Source: Farysia itapuensis (Eukaryota; Basidiomycota; Ustilaginomycetes; Ustilaginales; Ustilaginaceae). Taken from it: DNA of 64,000 nt. The stretch is taken from NCBI GenBank assembly GCA_023212645.1, contig JALBYC010000008.1, positions 372,001 to 436,000 on the forward strand, read 5' to 3'. A program made the translations under genes and the position numbers. Shown piece by piece: positions 58,036 to 64,000 of this stretch (position 1 is the stretch's first letter; every line of letters starts with the position of its first letter). The notes beneath the pieces were generated by a model. It saw only the letters and a program-made list of their open reading frames with translations. It did no database searches and had not been told where the DNA came from.

Positions 58036-61000
58036 ATGTCGGCGGTGCCTCCGTCTGAGGTTCATAGTGCCGAAGGTCGACCAGCTCTATCATCGGTATC
58101 ACCCTCACTTGTGACATCAGCGAGCTCGTCGTCACTCCGGTCTCGGACTGCATCCGAAACCGAGATCGTACCGTCTTTGTCAGTGTCAATTGATGGTAGC
58201 TCTGTCCGCAGAGTCGCCAGCCCTCCTTTGGGGTCCACATCCCCGTCATCTCGCAGAGGCGAGGCTGGCCTTTCCAGTCCAGCCACAAACACAAGAGCAG
58301 CTCAGCGAAGCGAACTTTTATCCGTCCTAGAAGCACTTCATCGATGCGGTCCCGAGAATGTCAAAGATCGCCTTCACCTTGGTGCTCGATTGCATCGTAT
58401 GCTTGTCGAAAGGTCAAGCGCCCAAGATGATTTTCGTGAAGCCGGCGGCTTTCTCGTCGTTGTGCATCTGCTGTCATCATTAGAGGTCAAGAAACCAATC
58501 ACTGACAGCAGCTCTAAGCTCGAGATCTTTCAGCTGGCTTTAACGATTTTGTCCGACTCCATGGCTGGACACCCACTGAATCTCACAGCGTTCGAGAGGA
58601 GTGTCGGCTGGGATCACCTGGCCGCTTCCGTTCATGTTTCTGCGGTGGACAACCTACCGCCAAACGACCTATTCGGAACACTTATAGCGCTCTCACTCGG
58701 GAACGTGCCAACATATGCAAGCCGGATTGCTCCTCTGCTGTCGGATGAGGACGCCATCGCTCATAAGGATGCTGTTGCAGGCAAAGTCAATGCAGAGCTG
58801 GGTCCGAACCTTGTCTTGGCCTTCCCAACAGTTGTGAGCCTTGCCCTGCAGCTGTTACAAGGAACCTCAAGATCTGAAAGCGGCTTGGGTTCCATGGTCC
58901 TGATGGTCGTATTGCGGCTTGTCACTGCCAACAGGAAGAATCAGATTGCTCTGAGCGACGCAGGGCTCTCGTCACTACTTTTTCCATCATGTTTCCCAAG
59001 AACGTCTCCGACTTTGTCAGCTGCTCACAATCAGAGTTTTAAGGCTCAAATTGTCCGACACCTATACGCTGCAAGAGGTGTACCAGATCAGGATGCACGC
59101 GAGATCCTCAGCAGACTATGCAGATCCTCCCAAGACGCCTCGTACGATGACCTGGTTGATGTGCTTCTTCAATCTTCGAAAGCAACGCAACAGCCGAACC
59201 ATGTCTTACTCAACATGAGTGCGCATGGTCATGCTTCAATAGCTTTCTCTGCCTTGAGACGACCTTTTCCTCCCACTGGTGTCTCTCGGGGCTTTACCTT
59301 TGCTACCTCCTTTACGATCGAACGTATCGAGCCTAGTATGCCCTTGCAGATGCTGACCATCTTCGACGCACACCAACATTTCAAGGTTCAGCTCAACATA
59401 GAGCCCGGCACTGGATTGCTGACGTACAGCAGCACACCCGTTCCTCCTCCGACCAGGTTCAATGATTTCTGCTTCTCTACAGGAAAACGGTATCACCTGG
59501 TCCTAACCCACGCACGGCCTCGAGGAGGAGCTAAGGTGTCGTCGGTACAGGTCTTTGTTAATGGCGTCCTGATTGGCGAGAAGCTTGCTCCATGGCCTGC
59601 CTCTGCTGGCAACGCCAATGAAAACCCTGTTCGAGCTGTTCTTGGCTCACCTCCGGGGCCTGCGAAATCAGACTTACATGGCAAAAGCGCCTTGAATCGG
59701 CTAGTATGGTCAATTGGCCCGACCATTTTGTTGGACGACACGCTTCCGCCCGATCTGCCGTTGGTGTTGTTTGAGCTTGGAGCTCGTTATGCAAGCAACA
59801 TGCAAGACTCATTAGGTCGGTTCCTGACTTACAAGGCTAGCGCAAGCATTAATCTCAGGCTCGATGCCATCGCGAAACTGGCTGAAACTAGTAGCTCGAT
59901 CACAGAGAAGGAGATCTCCAGTCTACCTCTGGTCACAGCGATCGCTGGAAGATCATGTGACCTGATTCCAGAGGACCGTTTGTATTTCGTTGTTAACGCC
60001 GCGAACTCTGCCACGTTCAATAGACCAACAAGGCGGCAGGTCTCGACTGGCACTGTCGAATTTACGTCGTCCCGCGATATCGCAAAACCCTCCGACAACA
60101 TGGTTCTTCTCAATCAAGCTATGTCACATAATGCTGAAGCGGCAGTTATTCCCACTGGAGCCGCTAGACTGTACGGCGAGCCGACATTGATGGTGCCGAG
60201 ACCGCTGGACGAGGCCGTATGGAAGCTCGGTGGAAGCGCACTGCTTCTGAAAATCGTAGAGGTGGCTGATACTACGGATCGACTGACGCAAGCACTTTCC
60301 CTCTTGCTGGAACTTGTCTCTAATTCGTGGCGCTTAAGCGAAGACATCGAGCGGTGCAAGGGTTATGAAGTGCTAGGATATTTACTCCGTCGTAAAGCTC
60401 AGCTTTGCAACCCTGACACTTTGCGGATCATCTGTCTGGCCGTCGGCATTGACGAGGAGAGGCCAGAACAAGCCACGTTGATCAATCCGTTCCTTTATCG
60501 TGTAGTTCTCCTAGACTTTGATCTCTGGACACAGACCTCAATTGAGGTGCAACGCAGCCATCTTGGGCATATCAAAGCGCTGCTGCGCACGTCACGGAAT
60601 CGAAAGTTTAACGTGAAGCGCATGGCAAAGATGCAAATGGTCAAGAAGCTGACCCACGCCATGCGCTCGGGCATCTATGAAGAGCAACTCTACCCAGCTC
60701 TCACCAGTGCGCTCAAACATGTGCTGTCGTCTTCGTTCTCTGAAGGCTCGCTTCGCGTTATCACTTCATTCTTGGCTTCGAAGCTATGCCAGAATGCTGA
60801 AACAAGGCCGACACCCAGGAGGACTGTTTTGAGATCTGCCACTCTCGACGCCAAAGCGCTTCCGACACTAGCAACAATCTCGGCGCATCCCACCGCGACA
60901 CACACGGATTCGGATGAATCTCCTAAATCGAAGACGACTTTAGCTCTGGCTGTCTTTGACATGCTGTCTGAGCTGCTTGCAGAGCGACGAGCCTTCCTGT

Positions 61001-64000
61001 TCAAATTTGCCGATGCAATCAATGTCAAGTGGCTGCTACTTTTCTTCCACCCTCGAGCCGAAGAAAAGGCTGCAGAGATCTCTCTGGAAATCTTAGTCCG
61101 CCTTCTGCTCGTGGCGGAGGCTAATTATGCCTACCGTCTAAATACGTCTGGTGGGTTCAAGGTTCTGGACCGCCTTTTACCACGCTTTTGGGCGGTCCCC
61201 TCGATCATGTCTCTACTGTGGTCAGCGCTTCTGGGTTCAAATATGTCGTCTGAACGCCCTAGCACACAGCATTTGCCCGCTGTAGGTCAAATCAGACAGA
61301 TACATTGTCCACCTGTCCTCCGGGCGATACTTTCTTGTCTCAAAGAGGCTTTCCGATCGCTGAGCCAGCGAGGCACTGGCAAGCAACGTGACCCTGATGC
61401 GATGAGCAGGCCTTCTCCGTTCGATGGATCTACCGCTTCTAGAGGCCAGCGCATCAAGCGGAGCTATTCCATAAACGGCCGCATTGATGACCTAAAGGGC
61501 TCTGTGAAGGTCTCGAACGATTTTTCGTCTCTCAAAGACTCTGTCAATTTACTGAAGAAGTACGCTCTAGGGTCAGAGAAAGTCAAGGAGCTCGTGTTCT
61601 CGCCAACAATCCTGCGAGGCTTAATCGACTGCATCTTTCCGTATATTGACACGGACAAATCACAAGCAATCAACCTCAAGAACGAAAGCGACTCTAGCAG
61701 TATCGCCGCTGACGTCGACAATCTTGCAAGATCATTGCTGGCCACACTCGCAAGCTTAGCCACAAAGTATCTACTGGAAACGAAGTCAATTGCGGTATTG
61801 GCGACAATCGAGCGTGCAATGCCACCCACGAACCTTTCCCAGCAAGCCATCTTTCGGTCTTGCTTTTTCTGCGATATGACTACAGAGCTGCGAAAACTTA
61901 CAGGTCAGATACCAGAGCAGCTGCTCGCAATGTCGGAGAGTCTTGAAATGTTCTTCGAAACAGCATCGGAAGATCTTCGCGAGGGCAGCGTTCTGGAGGA
62001 AGAATTGCTGAACTCAATCCTGTCCATACTGCAGCTTATGATGCAAGCCCCTACAAGGAGCGAGCCTCGATCCCCTGTGAGACTCTTTCACAGCCTAAAC
62101 CGCATCATCCTTCAGCGACTAGCTGCAAAGAGTGACATTGGTCCAACTCTGGCGGTCATCATCGAACACCAAACTACGATTCTGAGACCCGAGAATCAGG
62201 ATCCCACATTTTTGCAGTGCTTAGTAAATCGTGCGCTCAGCGTGATGCGCGATCCTGCGCACTCGCAGAAGTCGAAGGAGAATGCTTCCACTCTGTTCAG
62301 CCTGCTGACGCTAGCGTCTCCGAGTGTAGTCGAAGGAGCTGCGATGTTGCAATTCACTGCGCTTTCGATGCCAGACAGAAATTCAACATCACCTGATACT
62401 TCGAACAAGGGCGCTATCGAGAACACACCCATGGCCTACGAGAATGCCTGGATCAATTTCTCGAAAAGTCAGGAGACGATTCGCTCTGCAGCACACATGG
62501 AACGGTTGCAGCAACTGCATGATTCGCTACGTCGAGTCGACAATCACGAGCAAATTGTTCACAACACTGAGAAGCGTATGGCTACCTGGCACACTAGTCT
62601 CGTCGAGGCCGAACGAGTACGTGGCGTCAAGTTTGTCAATGACCTGCGCGAAATCAACCAATTCGCGGCTCTTGAATGGGCAAAGCTCTGCTGCGAATTG
62701 GAGCGAGAAAGGGCGCTCCTTGGCCCTTCACACGACATGACCCAGTCGAGTTGGAGACTTGACTCTACAGAAGGACCCGGACGTATGCGCTTGAAGATGC
62801 AAAGATTGACGCCGTTGGACGCAGCAAGAGACATCGCGCCGCAACTGACCGAGTCTCTCGTAATCGAAGCAGCGACTGACAACGACGCATGGGTCGACGC
62901 AGAAGTCCTTCCTGACGAGGTTACGTCCCCAAGTACGCTGAAAGCTCATACGGCTTCGTCCAAACATTCGGCCGAGTCTAGTTTTGACGGGCCTCGTCCA
63001 TCTGCGCCTGACGAGCCTGAACATGGGGATGGTGTGGAGTCATATCACGAAGACAAGTATCGTCGTGTTCTACGCTCACTGGAAAGGGGTGATGTGATCG
63101 AGGCCGTCTTCAATACTTCTCGAGTTGTCGGTATTGAGTCTCGAGGGTGTCTCCTCATCTTGGGCAAAAAGTCAGTATACCTGATGGACGACTACTTTCA
63201 ACGACCGAACGGTGAGCTCATCAACGTCTGGGAGGCGCCGTCCGAGGAACGCGATGCAACGGTTGTAGCGACGCTTTCGTCTGACGCATCCAAGCCCTCT
63301 GACCTAATTGCTCAACTAGAAGGCGAAGCTCGAACACGCAAATGGGCTTGGGATGCGCTCAGAATCTGTTACAGACGATCTTGGCTCCATCGACGAACCG
63401 CTGTTGAGATCTTTTTCGAGGACGGACAGGCGTGTCTGCTTGTTTGTCCAGACACTCAAGCAGCAAGCAGGATGTACCAAGAATTGCAGACCAAGGCGCC
63501 CTCGGCGATAGCATCAGCAGAAATGATGCTGGACGGAGTTCGAGAAAAAGCTGTGAGCAGCACATCACATCGGTCCGTCAGTATAGGCTCCCGACTCGCC
63601 GGCGCCGTTCTGGGCAGGTCGTCAACGTGGGGAACGACCACAGCCGCGTGGCGGGATGGCAAATTGAGCAATTTCGATTACCTGATGGAGCTGAACACAC
63701 TCGCTGGCAGATCCATGAACGATTTGACGCAATTTCCGTGCTTTCCCTGGGTCCTTGCCGACTACACGAGCGAGCACCTGGATCTCACTAATCCGGCCTC
63801 GTTTCGCAAGTTGGAGCTTCCTATGGGAGCCCAGACGCCGGCCAGACGCAAAGAATTTGAAGATCGCTACGTTCAATTGCAAGAAGTCGAAATGGACCCT
63901 TTTCATTACGGTACGCACTACTCGACGGCCTCGACAGTCTGCGGATTCCTGATCCGAACGCGGCCATTCGAGCGGTTATTGATCGCTTTGCAGGGAGGAA
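58036..64000 (+). CDS. Giant BEACH-domain protein (Bph1/LYST/neurobeachin-like), 5' part
   Basis: At least 1988 codons in one uninterrupted frame from MSAVPPSEVHS; it leaves the window before the stop. BEACH proteins are large membrane-traffic scaffolds acting in lysosome-related and secretory sorting and, in fungi (Bph1), in wall and vacuolar sorting. The N-terminal ~800 residues are armadillo-like helical repeats, with a concanavalin-like segment near residues 400-560 (FTFATSFTIERIEP and GKRYHLVLTHARP). A PH-BEACH domain appears from about residue 1690 (SRVVGIESRGCLLILGKKSV), and the BEACH core from ~1865: LSNFDYLMELNTLAGRSMND, TQFPCFPWVLADY, PMGAQTPARRKEFEDRY, HYGTHYSTASTVCGFLIRTR. The window ends shortly after RPFERLL. 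C-terminal WD40 repeats would follow outside. Subfamily is not fixed. Confidence 0.93.
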   Translation, partial: MSAVPPSEVHSAEGRPALSSVSPSLVTSASSSSLRSRTASETEIVPSLSVSIDGSSVRRVASPPLGSTSPSSRRGEAGLSSPATNTRAAQRSELLSVLEALHRCGPENVKDRLHLGARLHRMLVERSSAQDDFREAGGFLVVVHLLSSLEVKKPITDSSSKLEIFQLALTILSDSMAGHPLNLTAFERSVGWDHLAASVHVSAVDNLPPNDLFGTLIALSLGNVPTYASRIAPLLSDEDAIAHKDAVAGKVNAELGPNLVLAFPTVVSLALQLLQGTSRSESGLGSMVLMVVLRLVTANRKNQIALSDAGLSSLLFPSCFPRTSPTLSAAHNQSFKAQIVRHLYAARGVPDQDAREILSRLCRSSQDASYDDLVDVLLQSSKATQQPNHVLLNMSAHGHASIAFSALRRPFPPTGVSRGFTFATSFTIERIEPSMPLQMLTIFDAHQHFKVQLNIEPGTGLLTYSSTPVPPPTRFNDFCFSTGKRYHLVLTHARPRGGAKVSSVQVFVNGVLIGEKLAPWPASAGNANENPVRAVLGSPPGPAKSDLHGKSALNRLVWSIGPTILLDDTLPPDLPLVLFELGARYASNMQDSLGRFLTYKASASINLRLDAIAKLAETSSSITEKEISSLPLVTAIAGRSCDLIPEDRLYFVVNAANSATFNRPTRRQVSTGTVEFTSSRDIAKPSDNMVLLNQAMSHNAEAAVIPTGAARLYGEPTLMVPRPLDEAVWKLGGSALLLKIVEVADTTDRLTQALSLLLELVSNSWRLSEDIERCKGYEVLGYLLRRKAQLCNPDTLRIICLAVGIDEERPEQATLINPFLYRVVLLDFDLWTQTSIEVQRSHLGHIKALLRTSRNRKFNVKRMAKMQMVKKLTHAMRSGIYEEQLYPALTSALKHVLSSSFSEGSLRVITSFLASKLCQNAETRPTPRRTVLRSATLDAKALPTLATISAHPTATHTDSDESPKSKTTLALAVFDMLSELLAERRAFLFKFADAINVKWLLLFFHPRAEEKAAEISLEILVRLLLVAEANYAYRLNTSGGFKVLDRLLPRFWAVPSIMSLLWSALLGSNMSSERPSTQHLPAVGQIRQIHCPPVLRAILSCLKEAFRSLSQRGTGKQRDPDAMSRPSPFDGSTASRGQRIKRSYSINGRIDDLKGSVKVSNDFSSLKDSVNLLKKYALGSEKVKELVFSPTILRGLIDCIFPYIDTDKSQAINLKNESDSSSIAADVDNLARSLLATLASLATKYLLETKSIAVLATIERAMPPTNLSQQAIFRSCFFCDMTTELRKLTGQIPEQLLAMSESLEMFFETASEDLREGSVLEEELLNSILSILQLMMQAPTRSEPRSPVRLFHSLNRIILQRLAAKSDIGPTLAVIIEHQTTILRPENQDPTFLQCLVNRALSVMRDPAHSQKSKENASTLFSLLTLASPSVVEGAAMLQFTALSMPDRNSTSPDTSNKGAIENTPMAYENAWINFSKSQETIRSAAHMERLQQLHDSLRRVDNHEQIVHNTEKRMATWHTSLVEAERVRGVKFVNDLREINQFAALEWAKLCCELERERALLGPSHDMTQSSWRLDSTEGPGRMRLKMQRLTPLDAARDIAPQLTESLVIEAATDNDAWVDAEVLPDEVTSPSTLKAHTASSKHSAESSFDGPRPSAPDEPEHGDGVESYHEDKYRRVLRSLERGDVIEAVFNTSRVVGIESRGCLLILGKKSVYLMDDYFQRPNGELINVWEAPSEERDATVVATLSSDASKPSDLIAQLEGEARTRKWAWDALRICYRRSWLHRRTAVEIFFEDGQACLLVCPDTQAASRMYQELQTKAPSAIASAEMMLDGVREKAVSSTSHRSVSIGSRLAGAVLGRSSTWGTTTAAWRDGKLSNFDYLMELNTLAGRSMNDLTQFPCFPWVLADYTSEHLDLTNPASFRKLELPMGAQTPARRKEFEDRYVQLQEVEMDPFHYGTHYSTASTVCGFLIRTRPFERLLIALQGG

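Overview
This window is nuclear DNA from a basidiomycete fungus, most likely a smut-type yeast or plant-associated fungus (Ustilaginomycotina-like). The evidence is densely packed eukaryotic genes on both strands, short GT-AG introns (about 55-75 nt) in a minority of genes, fungal-specific gene families (Skt5/Chs4 chitin synthase activator, Hsl1/Gin4 kinase, Ert1 zinc-cluster factor, Knh1-like wall protein) and a Kex2-processed repeat protein similar in design to smut repellents. The assignment to smuts is inference; fungal identity is secure.

Layout. 1-6.0 kb: end of a cytochrome bc1 subunit gene (QCR8-like), the APC/C activator CDH1, histone H3, lunapark and an iron-containing alcohol dehydrogenase. 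6.0-17.4 kb: an 11.4-kb gene-poor island of broken mobile elements. It holds a tyrosine recombinase of the fungal captain/Crypton type (frameshifted), an intron-bearing tRNA-Glu with an inverted degenerate copy, the N-terminal half of a Fanzor-like protein (minus strand), a tnp2 (CACTA/Plavaka-type) transposase fragment, two adjacent LTR-like repeats with a Ty3/gypsy integrase fragment, a hAT-like snippet, the C-terminal nuclease half of a Fanzor (plus strand) and the 3' end of a LINE. A 17-bp dyad occurs in opposite orientations at 6.6 and 13.3 kb.

17.4-36.1 kb: HPP membrane protein, FIS1 (fission), SNX4/ATG24 (sorting), clathrin heavy chain, RPT4 (proteasome), a Knh1-like secreted protein, the Kex2 repeat protein, ERT1 (gluconeogenesis regulator), a METTL16-type RNA methyltransferase with nine exons including an 11-nt microexon, and CENP-O/Mcm21 (kinetochore). 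37.2-64 kb: HSL1 kinase, RCF2 (respiratory supercomplexes), an RWDD2-like protein, NDUFA5 (complex I), a WW-domain protein, SKT5/CHS4, a FAD amine oxidase-like enzyme, PRP22 (splicing), DGAT2 (triacylglycerol synthesis), the p23 co-chaperone SBA1, NOP15/NIFK-like ribosome biogenesis factor, a CoA-type Nudix hydrolase and the 5' 5.96 kb of a giant BEACH-domain gene that runs off the window.

The housekeeping genes are not an operon-like functional set; they are ordinary eukaryotic neighbours, often convergent with 2-70 bp between stops (HPP and FIS1 stops even overlap) or divergent from 210-800 bp promoters. The most unusual content is the mobile-element island, especially the two Fanzor halves and the recombinase, plus the Kex2 repeat protein and the microexon.
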